Part shown: piece by piece, positions 19,215 to 27,684 of the stretch
Position numbering within the stretch: position 1 is the stretch's first letter
Layout: every line of letters begins with the position of its first letter
NCBI GenBank assembly: GCA_029232285.1
Contig: JAOXFI010000057.1
Coordinates: 1-40,521 of the forward strand
DNA from: Agmasoma carcini (nom. nud.)
Taxonomy: Eukaryota; Microsporidia; Thelohaniidae
DNA length: 40,521 nt
Direction of reading: 5' to 3'
Notes under the pieces: generated by a model
What the model saw: only the letters and a program-made list of their open reading frames with translations
Told to the model about the DNA's origin: nothing
The model's database searches: none
Translations under genes and position numbers: made by a program

Positions 19215-20123
19215 TTAAATTAATTCTAAAAATATTTCTTGCTGATAAAGAGCCTCAAACGTACAAAATTCTTCAAGATTTTCTATTTTTAAACAAATTT
19301 TATGGATATAAATGGGTTTTCGTATTTGACAAGGTTTACCCTTTTTCAAAACCAATGTTACATACAATATATAGGATATTTCATATTCTCTGTCTACAGA
19401 TGTTGAGCTTAAGTGATTTGGTAGTTTTAAAGACAAATTATAACTATCTAAAGACCCACTAATCTCGTTATTACCTATGTTACGACTCCTAGCAATAGTC
19501 AAACCATTCTTAAACACCTTAACCACCTCAAATAACGACATTTTTACACCATTAATAACATTCTTTTGCTTATCTATAGTAGAATAAACTTTAACATCTA
19601 AGCTATCACCTGCAAAATAAAATTCTTTGTTTTGCAATATTCTATAAAAATAATACTTGGAGAAGAACAAAAATTTCCTAAGCTTTAATCTACAGTCAAC
19701 ATGCTCCAAATCATTCGTTACCCCTAAAATATTAAGTTTAAACTCTTCTTCAACATCAACACTACCATTAAGGCTTACTTTAACAACATAAGATTGCACT
19801 ATATCACATGCTAGTTCATTGATCTTACGTTTAAAAATGGTTGATGGTGATGCTTTATTAAGGTAAAAATAAACAGGATAAACATAAAGACCTGAGCTTA
19901 TTTCCTTGTCTTCTACGCACAAGTATTCAAAAAACACAACATCATCTTCAATGTTAAGCAAAGGCGCTCTTTTCTCTTCTGCCCTAATCTTCTTATACCC
20001 TTTCACAAATATTTTAAATGTATTTACCTTTATTGGTACTTTAGATAGCAAACTTACCTCTATGCTTATCTTTTCATTTGTAAAGTAATATTTCTTTCCC
20101 GATGATATTTCGATCCTTGCCAT
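19215..20123 (-). CDS. Arrestin-fold protein
   Basis: The 302-residue product has the two beta-sandwich halves of an arrestin. The N-terminal half opens with IEISSGKKYYFTNEKISIEV and VNTFKIFVKGYKKIR, matching the Y-PGE-V...I-V---G pattern. GLYVYPVYFYLNKASPSTIF (about residues 77-96) matches the PPG-H-FPF-F-LP...PSSF block of alpha-arrestins. The C-terminal half (from about 170) has DVKVYSTIDKQKNVINGVKM and ends in an EISYILYVTLVLKKG strand. It lacks the PY motifs that recruit Rsp5/Nedd4 ligases in long yeast arrestins, so it may be a minimal trafficking adaptor. Vps26 shares the fold but its signature segments are not seen. Start: ATG preceded by CAAAAATTCTT. Confidence 0.6.
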   Translation of the reverse strand: MARIEISSGKKYYFTNEKISIEVSLLSKVPIKVNTFKIFVKGYKKIRAEEKRAPLLNIEDDVVFFEYLCVEDKEISSGLYVYPVYFYLNKASPSTIFKRKINELACDIVQSYVVKVSLNGSVDVEEEFKLNILGVTNDLEHVDCRLKLRKFLFFSKYYFYRILQNKEFYFAGDSLDVKVYSTIDKQKNVINGVKMSLFEVVKVFKNGLTIARSRNIGNNEISGSLDSYNLSLKLPNHLSSTSVDREYEISYILYVTLVLKKGKPCQIRKPIYIHKICLKIENLEEFCTFEALYQQEIFLELI

Positions 20124-20370
20124 AAGAATTTTTGAAACAATGAAAATAAAGTTTCAGCTTTGCTAAAAAGGTTTTAGATTATAAAACATATTTGATATTT
20201 GATTTTTATTTATAATTAATTTTTATTATAAGTTAGTTGATCTGCTAACTATGTGCATTCAACAGCTCACCATCATTAATATGTTAAAGTTTAATAATAA
20301 AATATTGATTTGATAATGTACATCCTTTAGTTATAATTATAGCAGTTTATTCACCATTAAATGTGTATTT

Positions 20371-21237
20371 TTACTCCTCTAAATTACCCCATTTATCATT
20401 AATATCTATTATTTTTGGTCCTTCAAGAGCTGACTCAATAATATACCTCATAGAATCTTTTATCCAACCCTTTTCATATGCTATTTTAAACGCCCAATCT
20501 TTATAAACAGTGTTCAGTATCCTATCTATGTCTTCTTCTTTGATACCTTCAGTTTTAACATACTCTCTATATAGTTTTTCTTCAATATACGGATTTATAA
20601 GGATCATCCTCTTCAAAAAAATAAACTTTGGTGCAAAATTCTTGTATAAATAATAAAGATCGTTATAACACAAATTTTCAATGTATTCAATGGTCAAAAC
20701 AGGCATTATCTCTTTAAATGCACGTTCTTTGCACCTTTTAAAACATTTTACACATTTACCCTTAAGATAGCAAACCAAAAGATCAATTACATCAGCATCA
20801 AAACATTTTTGAAGTGCATCAATCACCATTTTGATAAGTCTAATATCAAAACAACTAATAGTTTTTGTATTTAATATGAAATTATGTATACTTATGTAGT
20901 GTTCCATGTATGATATTGCCTTGTTCTTAGCGCAATACTGCTGAAGATAAACCTTGGCTTCTTCATAATCACCAAAACAAACATAAGTTTTAATTATTTC
21001 CTTTGAATTGATAGAATTGGTATTCTTAGGATGGATTTCAGAAATCAACTTAATAGCTGCTCCTTTCATTCCTTCTCGTCGATAGTACTTAAGAGCGATA
21101 CCAGGGTTGTATGTTTCAACATATCCAACAACAGTTGGATCTTTGAAGTCAATATCATCAATATTATTGATATAGCAATATTTCTTCAGTTTTTGTGTCA
21201 TTTCCACCTCAAAACACTTTCTAGAGCTTTCCAGCAT
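20371..21237 (-). CDS. Orphan helical-repeat (alpha-solenoid) protein
   Basis: I do not recognise this protein by name. Its 288 residues look entirely helical, with paired helices as in TPR, clathrin-repeat or nucleoporin solenoids. Examples are PGIALKYYRREGMKGAAIKL (about 45-64) and YVCFGDYEEAKVYLQQYCA (about 85-103). A Cys-rich turn CYLKGKCVKCFKRC lies near residues 155-168. The C terminus ends in an acidic tail. The fold suggests a scaffold in vesicle coating, tethering or the nuclear pore. An AAAATTTTCCATTCAAAG block precedes the ATG. It is divergently arranged with the proteasome gene about 215 bp away. Confidence 0.55.
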   Translation of the reverse strand: MLESSRKCFEVEMTQKLKKYCYINNIDDIDFKDPTVVGYVETYNPGIALKYYRREGMKGAAIKLISEIHPKNTNSINSKEIIKTYVCFGDYEEAKVYLQQYCAKNKAISYMEHYISIHNFILNTKTISCFDIRLIKMVIDALQKCFDADVIDLLVCYLKGKCVKCFKRCKERAFKEIMPVLTIEYIENLCYNDLYYLYKNFAPKFIFLKRMILINPYIEEKLYREYVKTEGIKEEDIDRILNTVYKDWAFKIAYEKGWIKDSMRYIIESALEGPKIIDINDKWGNLEE

Positions 21238-21440
21238 TTCTTTGAATGGAAAATTTTATTTATATTTTAAGAATCAAGTGAAAGTATTTCTATTAGTATA
21301 TTTTATTTATATTGTCGCATTTCATTATATAATAATTAAGTTGTATGATTTCAATGGTTGTATATTTATATTGGTTTTAAATATCCTTAAATTCTATACG
21401 TATATTCTAACACCCTTTACTGATATAAGATTTGTTTGAA

Positions 21441-21451
21441 AAAAATTTGCC
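21441..21451 (+). promoter_or_regulatory. AAATTT-type start signal of proteasome alpha5
   Basis: AAAAATTTGCC abuts the ATG at 21452. Confidence 0.6.
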
Positions 21452-22153
21452 ATGTCTATAGTTGAGCAGGATGTGAATACCTATAATAGTGATGGCAGAA
21501 TTATACAAGTTGAATACGCCATGAAGGCTGTTAGTCATGGTACAACTACAATTGGTGTACGTCTTAAGGATGCGGTAGTCTTAGTCTCAGAAAAAAAGGT
21601 ATGTAATAAACTATTGGAGCCTGTATCTATAAAAAAACACCATAAAATCTACGATAATATTATAACGGGATACAGTGGTGTTAGTGGAGATGTTTCTACA
21701 GTTGTTGATCGTTGTAGGGATATTTGTATAAACCATTTTAGAATATTTGATGAGCAAATGCCGGTAGAGATGTTGATGGAGAGGATCAGTTCTTTGTTTT
21801 TACAATTTGGTGAAAGTGATTATAGAAAACGTATTTTTTCTAGGCCTCTTGGATGCTCGTTTTTGTTTGGTTCCTTCAATGAGGTTCCTCAGTTGTATTG
21901 TCTGGATCCTTCTGGCTCATTTGTTGGCTATAAGGCAAAATCGATTGGAGGTGCTTCTGAGGTTGTTGATCTTGAGCTAGAAAAATACTATGATGAGATG
22001 ATTGATGTAGATGGAACTATTGGTAAGTGTATAATGATACTTGGGAATGCAGTTAAGGATAAGTTAGATGCTTATAATGTTGATGTATCCGTGATTAGAA
22101 CAAAAGAATCAAGGACACTCACACCTAATGAGCTTGAGGTTTTTTTTAATTGA
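21452..22153 (+). CDS. PUP2: 20S proteasome subunit alpha5
   Basis: This is a 233-residue proteasome alpha subunit. The alpha signature is intact (NTYNSDGRIIQVEYAMKAV, residues 9-27), followed by GTTTIGV. The assignment to alpha5 rests on subtype features: LLEPVSIKKHHKI near 51-63, LQFGESD near 113-119, SRPLGCSFLFGSFNEVPQLY near 127-146, DPSGSFVGYKAKSIGGASE near 149-167, and ending TPNELEVFF like the alpha5 tail. It sits in the outer alpha ring that gates the 20S core. It has no catalytic Thr, as expected for an alpha subunit. Its 3' end overlaps an upstream extension of the next ORF, but the true start of that gene lies 56 bp after the stop. Confidence 0.9.
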   Translation: MSIVEQDVNTYNSDGRIIQVEYAMKAVSHGTTTIGVRLKDAVVLVSEKKVCNKLLEPVSIKKHHKIYDNIITGYSGVSGDVSTVVDRCRDICINHFRIFDEQMPVEMLMERISSLFLQFGESDYRKRIFSRPLGCSFLFGSFNEVPQLYCLDPSGSFVGYKAKSIGGASEVVDLELEKYYDEMIDVDGTIGKCIMILGNAVKDKLDAYNVDVSVIRTKESRTLTPNELEVFFN

Positions 22154-22193
22154 AATTTTCTATGATGTTACTTTTTTAATTTTTATTTTATTT

Positions 22194-22208
22194 AAAATTT
22201 TAGTCCAA
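22194..22208 (+). promoter_or_regulatory. AAATTT-type start signal of TMA20
   Basis: AAAATTTTAGTCCAA abuts the ATG at 22209 and decides that start over the in-frame ATG at 22128. Confidence 0.6.
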
Positions 22209-22697
22209 ATGAAAAAATTATTTCAAAAGACAAAGGTAGTGAATGAGGTAACCATCGGGAAGAAGGATAAAAAGATGTATATAAGCAAGGGTTGTAGTTT
22301 AGATGTTAAGAATGAGTATAAATTATGTAAGTTGAGTAATGGTTGCAATCTTATAAAAGAAGGTAAAGAATATTTATATTTTGTTTTTTATGATAAAGTA
22401 TGTCCAACCATTAAGAATTGTAGTAATTCTGCCCTTCCTAAGATATTTTTAGATGATGGAGCATGTACGCCTTTAAGCAATGGGGCTAATGTGTTCGCAC
22501 CTGGGATCGTTAAATATATAGAAAAGGCTGATAAATTTAAGACTGGTGATATTTTGGCTATAGAAGTGGGAAGTCATGGTATATTTGCGATAGGAAAGGC
22601 ACTTATCGGTTTTGATGATCTTAATGGTAAGTGTGGTGAGGCAGTTGAGGTTTTACATGTGGTTAGTGATGATTTATACAGTGATAAAATTTATTAA
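22209..22697 (+). CDS. TMA20: Tma20/MCTS1-like PUA-domain translation factor
   Basis: The 162-residue protein matches the Tma20/MCT-1 family. Tma20 acts with Tma22 (density-regulated protein) on the 40S ribosome, removing deacylated tRNA and mRNA after termination and supporting reinitiation. The PUA domain, about residues 76-152, is clear: PKIFLDDGACTPLSNGANVF, then APGIVKY, DILAIEVGSHGIFAIGKAL and VEVLHVVSDDLY. These match the V-KGAI--VLSGANIM-PGL...VAI--EG--ALCVG block. The N-terminal part has KDKKMYISKGCSLD. The frame is open from an ATG at 22128 inside alpha5, but this would add a hydrophobic extension foreign to the family, and the start signal sits at 22209. The length then fits the usual 180 or so residues. 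Confidence 0.8.
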   Translation: MKKLFQKTKVVNEVTIGKKDKKMYISKGCSLDVKNEYKLCKLSNGCNLIKEGKEYLYFVFYDKVCPTIKNCSNSALPKIFLDDGACTPLSNGANVFAPGIVKYIEKADKFKTGDILAIEVGSHGIFAIGKALIGFDDLNGKCGEAVEVLHVVSDDLYSDKIY

Positions 22698-22744
22698 AGA
22701 ATTAGCCTTAATAATTGACCATGTAATTTTATATTAATAAGATG

Positions 22745-23005
22745 CTTTACGAAATGTTTAGATTTCATATGAAACGTTGTTCATTCTGGAATAATAATTT
22801 GCGTCCGATAAATAGACATTTCTTATCATTGATAAAGAAAACCACTTTGACTCATGAAGATATAAACTGGGTGGTGTGCGTAAAGCACTAAATCAAACTG
22901 CAACTGCATCCTATATAGAAGTCTTTAAAGTTTTATTGTCACATCTAAGATAGCATGACGTTCTGTTTTGATTATCATTTTATCAATGTATGATTGCCAC
23001 CTGTT
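22745..23005 (-). repeat. Dispersed repeat R1, copy D, inverted
   Basis: On the minus strand this reads GTCATGCTATCTTAGATGTG, AATAAAACTTTAAAGAC, TATAGGATGCAGTTGCAG, AGTGCTTTACGCA, TTATATCTTCATGAG and then a TGATAAGAAATGTCTAT block, in the same order as copies A-C. It is the only inverted copy and occupies the spacer between TMA20 and the glutaredoxin gene. The rest of that spacer shows nothing. Confidence 0.6.
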
Positions 23006-23303
23006 TCTTCTATTTGAATTTTATTGTTGATGTGTACCAATTTTTGCAGATAAAATTTAATTAAATTTGATTTTCTAAGCCTAAAGTGTTTTCAATCACT
23101 ATTTTCCTCACATCTATAATGTTTAAGTATATTGAATCAATAAACTTATTTTTATTAATAATTTATAACATGTCATATTAATGACTAAGCCTATGGATTA
23201 TTGACTTAATTCACAAGACGATAAGTCACTGAAAGTTATTGAAGATAATATTTGACATTTTGTATGTTTAACTATAAAATATTTTTAAGAAAAATTTGCT
23301 CAC

Positions 23304-23846
23304 ATGGACAATCATAATTCTTTATTCAGCACATTAAAGAAACATCAGTACTTGCTGGCTTATGATGCTAAAGATTCCGATTATTTTAGTTTAGCAAACT
23401 CTCTTTATGTAGATTTCATACCATTTAATCTTTCTAAGGATGAAAGTCTAAAAAACACATTTATGAATCATTTCAATGTCAAAACACTTCCAGCTTTGCT
23501 TATCCATCATAAAGTTGTATATCCTTCTGATAACCTTCCTAAGATCATTGATGAGATTGAACTTCAATATGTTAAAGATTTTTGTATAAATTTTATACCA
23601 GAGAAGGGTGTTGCTATTTTTATCAAAGGTTCTATAAACGAACCAAAATGTAAATTTACTAGAAAATTGCTTGAAACTATTGAACAAAATGGCTTAAGTG
23701 TTTCTAAAGAGTTTAATATTTTAAGTGATGATGTAGTTAGAAATTTTATGAAAAATATATATAAAAGGAACACTTTTCCTATGGTATTTATTGATGGTGA
23801 GCTTATAGGTGGAAATGAGGAACTTTTATCATATTTTAATAAATAA
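23304..23846 (+). CDS. Trx-Grx fusion, Grx3/Grx4 (PICOT)-type glutaredoxin with CKFT site
   Basis: The 180-residue protein has two thioredoxin folds. The N-terminal one, about residues 1-90, has no CxxC but keeps the cis-Pro (KTLPALLIHHKVVYP). The second, about residues 99-178, is a monothiol glutaredoxin: AIFIKGSINEPKCKFTRKLL matches the KG-P-EP-CGFS-K block, followed by FNILSDDVVRNFM, NTFPMVFIDGELIGGNEEL. The order matches Grx3/Grx4, cytosolic-nuclear proteins that bind a glutathione-ligated 2Fe-2S cluster and pass on iron. The canonical CGFS is here CKFT at residues 116-119: Cys116 is kept, Gly and Ser are changed. Length is below yeast Grx3 (about 250). Start signal: AAAATTTGCTCAC directly upstream. 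Confidence 0.8.
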   Translation: MDNHNSLFSTLKKHQYLLAYDAKDSDYFSLANSLYVDFIPFNLSKDESLKNTFMNHFNVKTLPALLIHHKVVYPSDNLPKIIDEIELQYVKDFCINFIPEKGVAIFIKGSINEPKCKFTRKLLETIEQNGLSVSKEFNILSDDVVRNFMKNIYKRNTFPMVFIDGELIGGNEELLSYFNK

Positions 23847-24347
23847 TTTACGTATGTACAATCTTTATAAATATTATATAAAAAAGATTTTTTGGTATTT
23901 TATTTATTTAATTTTCATATAGTTAGTTACAATTATTTAAATTGAATAATTATTATAAATAATATATAATAATATAAAATAACTGTCTTATTCTTAATAT
24001 TGAAAATTTATATCTTTTAAAACAAACAAAATATATATTTGATGTTACAAATTTATAAAACAATAAAAGATTGACATGGGTATGTTCCATAACTATTCAG
24101 TAATGTATTTATTATATCTAAAGATTAAAAACTTTTGAATTTTATGATTATATCATAAATTTGACTTTTATTATTATTTGAATCGAAAACATCAACATAA
24201 CAGTGTGTTGTTAGCTTATTTATGTCATATCAACAAATTTTATTATTTTATTGGTTCTTATCAACAAAATTCTCCTTTTGTCAGGTCAAACATTTGTTTA
24301 TCATTTTTGAAACAACATCTTTATTGTAGAAAATACTTTCAAAACAA
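23847..24347. other. Gene-free spacer
   Basis: This is AT-rich sequence with no recognised gene, RNA or repeat. It carries the 3' end of the glutaredoxin gene and the promoter region of the STE24-like gene, which lacks a clear AAATTT block. Confidence 0.5.
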
Positions 24348-25583
24348 ATGAAAAATGCTTTCAAGACTATCCTTTATGGATGCATAATCTTAACCTTCAT
24401 TACACTAATACATGAGCTACTCAACCTCGTTATTTTTTATAATAATGTAGAAAACGGTAAGGTTGGCGTTCCTGACGATTCTAACACTGCTGAAAAGGCA
24501 GCTGCGGCAAAGACTTTGTATGTAAAAAATGAAGGTAGGGCAGCAGCCAGAAAAACGAACAAAGTTACATGGTATATCTTAAAGTTAATAGCTTACACAT
24601 TCAGCTTGGCACTGTTCTTTTCTAAATCAATAAGAAATAAAACCATAAACTTCTGTAAGTACATCACAATATACCCAGATAGCATATTTGATCTAAATAG
24701 TATAGAACTTACTTATGTTACATTCATGTGTATTATGATATATGTTATATCAGGAAATTGGTATTTTGATTTAGTAGATAAGGATAATTCTGGCTTTTAC
24801 GCTAACATTTTATTTCATCTCTTCTTATTCCTGGTGATATTCCCCGCCATAGTAGTAATAGTGTACCAACTGTTCAATATATACGGAAGTAAGTTCATCA
24901 TTGCATGCTATTTAGCCTTAATACTAAAAATTATGTGTGATTTCATGATTCAAGACCCTGTTGATACAGCAAAAATGGAAAAATCGTCAATAACTAACTT
25001 TAGTCAAGAAATACAAGACTTTTTAAATGAGGTTGGACTTAAAGAAAGGGTTTATGTAGAAAAAGTCAAATCAAAACATATAAATGCTGCTTTAGTTGGT
25101 TGGGGTAGTCATGAAAGGATAGAAATATACGGAGATCATGATGGTTTTAGTGATAAGGAATTTGAAGCAATTCTAATGCACGAGATTGGCCATTCAAAAG
25201 ATAGATCTTTATTTAAAAAGATTATGATTTTATTGGTTATTGAATGGATTGAGATGATTTTTGTACTACTTTTATATACAAAGGTATCACCTCAATATCA
25301 ATATGATAATACTTCAATAATAGGTTGCTTTATTGTTCTATTCTTGTTCTATCACATATTCATTTCAGACTGGCTATTAATGTTTCACAAGCTTACCTCT
25401 CAAGGGGCAGAGCTAAATGCTGATCTCATTGCTTCTGATCGAGGATTTGGAAAAGAATTAAGTAATGTGTTATTTAAGATTTCTTTGATTTCAAAAGACT
25501 TTTTATATTCAACGCGTTTATACAATTATTTAACTAGTTATCACCCAACAATCTATAATAGGATAGAATATTTAAATAAATAA
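24348..25583 (+). CDS. STE24: Ste24-type CAAX prenyl protease (M48)
   Basis: Ste24 is a seven-span zinc protease of the ER and inner nuclear membrane. It trims prenylated CAAX proteins and clears clogged translocons. Here the 411-residue protein has hydrophobic spans near residues 8-30, 73-92, 120-138, 152-175, 182-198, 294-312 and 324-347. The catalytic HEIGH is at residues 278-282 (zinc ligands His278 and His282, general base Glu279). The third ligand is likely Glu355 in GAELNAD, with Asp359 in the ExxxD spacing. The tail SYHPTIYNRIEYL matches the SHPP--ER---L end of the family. A Lys/Ala-rich loop at about 46-68 (KAAAAKTLYV) is unusual. Length is near the family's usual 430-450. Confidence 0.85.
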   Translation: MKNAFKTILYGCIILTFITLIHELLNLVIFYNNVENGKVGVPDDSNTAEKAAAAKTLYVKNEGRAAARKTNKVTWYILKLIAYTFSLALFFSKSIRNKTINFCKYITIYPDSIFDLNSIELTYVTFMCIMIYVISGNWYFDLVDKDNSGFYANILFHLFLFLVIFPAIVVIVYQLFNIYGSKFIIACYLALILKIMCDFMIQDPVDTAKMEKSSITNFSQEIQDFLNEVGLKERVYVEKVKSKHINAALVGWGSHERIEIYGDHDGFSDKEFEAILMHEIGHSKDRSLFKKIMILLVIEWIEMIFVLLLYTKVSPQYQYDNTSIIGCFIVLFLFYHIFISDWLLMFHKLTSQGAELNADLIASDRGFGKELSNVLFKISLISKDFLYSTRLYNYLTSYHPTIYNRIEYLNK

Positions 25584-25695
25584 ATAGAACCTATTTTATA
25601 TATCACATTATTTTTACATAAGTAAAAAATTGATATTATTATGACTCAATATCAAATATAACTAAAATAAATCATAATATCAAGATAATGTTTTA

Positions 25696-26397
25696 TTAAT
25701 TCTGATCTGATCCCATATTTTCAATAATTCTTTCAATTTCAACCGTTGGTAGCAATTTTGTGCCTTCAACAGAATAGCAAAGAATTTCAAATAAATCAGC
25801 CATTTGTGGAACACATTCTCGTACATCAGATAGAACCTTAAATATATACTTTAACCCTTCCTCCATTGTCACATCACCTTCCTTTATAGTAGTAATGAAT
25901 TTACTGTTGATTAAATCTGAATATTCACCGAATGAATAGGCTCTTACTCGATTAATGGTTCCTGAAGGATCTGAAGTATATAAAACATACTCCCCTTTCT
26001 CATATCCTGAGTATAAATGAGAAACACCAAGTGGTCGTTTTGATTTGCATTGGGTTTGTTGCTGCATCTCCATTCCAATTCTACGACATAGAACTGAAGG
26101 CTTAGGATCTTTATCAATTTTGGTTTTCATTTGAGCGCTCATAAGTCTTATCAATTTAACTACTCTTTGGTTGTCTCCAAAGTTACCTGCTACAGCACAA
26201 TACATTGTATCATTAAGTTGGTATATCTTATTGATAATTTCCGAAGATTCCTTGTTGATGCCAAGTAGTATGATACCATCCTTACATACCATTCCTACAG
26301 TTGTACCAGCTTTGTTAATACTTTTAATTGCATAGTGTGCATGTAATAATGTACCATCTTCTGTAAATGCATTGGTTGCAGCACCTGACTCTTCCAT
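25696..26397 (-). CDS. PRE9: 20S proteasome subunit alpha3, divergent N terminus
   Basis: This is a second alpha-ring subunit, 233 residues. Subtype features fit alpha3 (Pre9/PSMA4): AGTTVGMVCKDGIILL near 29-44, NKIYQLNDTMYCAVAGNFGD near 55-74, LIRLMSAQ, then KRPLGVSHLYSGYEKGEYVL and YTSDPSGT near 114-141. The start at 26397 is chosen over the upstream in-frame ATG at 26469. The conserved signal abuts it, the product then equals the usual length, and the alternative adds a basic, hydrophobic stretch foreign to the family. Odd: the alpha signature reads NAFTEDGTLLHAHYA. The G-R pair and QVEYA core of the canonical motif are replaced (T for R, HAHYA for QVEYA). It faces away from the Dbf4 gene. 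Confidence 0.8.
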   Translation of the reverse strand: MEESGAATNAFTEDGTLLHAHYAIKSINKAGTTVGMVCKDGIILLGINKESSEIINKIYQLNDTMYCAVAGNFGDNQRVVKLIRLMSAQMKTKIDKDPKPSVLCRRIGMEMQQQTQCKSKRPLGVSHLYSGYEKGEYVLYTSDPSGTINRVRAYSFGEYSDLINSKFITTIKEGDVTMEEGLKYIFKVLSDVRECVPQMADLFEILCYSVEGTKLLPTVEIERIIENMGSDQN

Positions 26398-26414
26398 TGG
26401 ACAAAAAAATTTCC
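26398..26414 (-). promoter_or_regulatory. AAATTT-type start signal of proteasome alpha3
   Basis: GGAAATTTTTTTGTCCA, read on the minus strand, abuts the ATG at 26397 and supports the shorter start. Confidence 0.6.
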
Positions 26415-27105
26415 TTTTACTAAAATAAACAATAAAATATTTGTGATATCCTACAAGGAATTTGAACAAAGATATGAAGATAAATATATAGACATAAGAT
26501 AAATTTATGAATTATCAAATCAAATCACTATATCTAACTCTTAAATGGTATTAAAGCTTATCAATAAATCATATATCACACTTAGGAATTAATTTGGGTT
26601 ATCAATAGATATTGAAAACATGGATAAGCACATTTAAGATACTCCCATATGCATCAAAACAAAATATAGATTCTATTTTATCACTAATATCAGGCGTCCG
26701 ACTAATTCTTGAAATACGGTTTAGTCATCAATAATTATAGTTTAATAATAATTTATTCATAAATTTTATTTTCAAAAATAAATATTTTACATCACTTAAA
26801 TGGATACATTCCAAAATAGTTAATAAAATAATCACACATGCGTAAAGTACAAATATTTATTCATAAATAATATTTTGCTATTCCTTTTACTGCATATTTT
26901 GTCATTTCCTTCCAAACAATAAAAATTTTCATCATTTTATTTTTATAAGACAATCAATTACTTTAATATTGTAATGATATGGTAGTATATTTAGATAAGA
27001 TTGGTCCTGTACACATTGTGCTAATACAAACATCACATTTTGTTTGTTTATAAACAATAATTCCCTCCATTTTTTTTTATAAATACAAGAAAAAATTCTC
27101 TCTAA
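26415..27105. other. Divergent promoter region, about 690 bp
   Basis: Sits between the divergent alpha3 and Dbf4 genes. No open frame, repeat or RNA stands out, and no MITE, R1 or transposase trace was seen. A GAAAAAATTCTCTCTAA block precedes the Dbf4 ATG. Confidence 0.5.
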
Positions 27106-27609
27106 ATGAAAAGATACGTTGTATTTAAAAATCCATATATCCTGGTTGAGGATGCGGCAGGAAAGTACCAGCCCATATTTAAGGAGTATAATAAGGATGT
27201 ACCCTCAATAGATATTACTAGTCCATCCTTATGCTGTCCATTCTCTCAAGCTCGTAGGTCAGTCCACAAGCAGAAAAAAAGAAACTTAAACAAGCCAGGA
27301 TTTTGTGAGATTTGCTATCTTAAATACAACGATTACGAAACACACATCAGAACCTCTGACCATAGAATCTATGCCCAAGATGACTATCATTATAAGTTAA
27401 TTGACGAATTTATAGCTGAATTCGAGTATGATAACATAAATAACGCTACTAGAAGCCCTTGTGATGATTTAGCATCTAAGATGGCATCAACTGAGTTCAT
27501 GGAAATGTATAAAATAAATGCAAACAAGGATGAAACCCCTAGCTCGGTGGATTTTACCTTTTCCGTAAAGAGTGGTAAATATAGCGCTTCATCCAAAGAG
27601 AAAAAATAA
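27106..27609 (+). CDS. DBF4: Dbf4-like regulatory subunit of Cdc7 kinase, minimal form
   Basis: Dbf4 activates Cdc7 to phosphorylate Mcm2-7 and fire replication origins. Two of its three conserved blocks are visible. Motif M is at residues 10-28 (PYILVEDAAGKYQPIFKEY). The C-terminal zinc finger is at residues 67-86 with the spacing Cys67-X2-Cys70-X9-His80-X5-His86, exactly the CX2CX9HX5H pattern of the family. It is followed by the typical helix (YHYKLIDEFIAEF). The usual N-terminal BRCT-like block is absent and the length is only 167 residues, against about 700 in yeast. It would be a minimal Cdc7-binding core. It is followed at 76 bp by ARP5 on the same strand. Confidence 0.8.
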   Translation: MKRYVVFKNPYILVEDAAGKYQPIFKEYNKDVPSIDITSPSLCCPFSQARRSVHKQKKRNLNKPGFCEICYLKYNDYETHIRTSDHRIYAQDDYHYKLIDEFIAEFEYDNINNATRSPCDDLASKMASTEFMEMYKINANKDETPSSVDFTFSVKSGKYSASSKEKK

Positions 27610-27673
27610 ATGTTCTTAAGTAATTTTAATAATAAATATCACGTTTAAGTATTTAGTTCAAAAATTTTCAACA

Positions 27674-27684
27674 AAAATTTACCA
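27674..27684 (+). promoter_or_regulatory. AAATTT-type start signal of ARP5
   Basis: AAAAATTTACCA-type block (27674-27684) abuts the ATG at 27685, within the 75-bp gap after DBF4. Confidence 0.55.

Noticed and set aside
19215..20123. Vps26 (retromer) as identity of the arrestin-fold protein
   Set aside because: The fold is shared but the characteristic Vps26 segments are not seen.
22128..22208. 27-residue N-terminal extension of Tma20, overlapping alpha5
   Set aside because: Hydrophobic and foreign to the family; the start signal abuts the inner ATG.
26398..26469. 24-residue N-terminal extension of alpha3
   Set aside because: Alpha subunits do not carry it, and the start signal lies inside the extension, just before the inner ATG.
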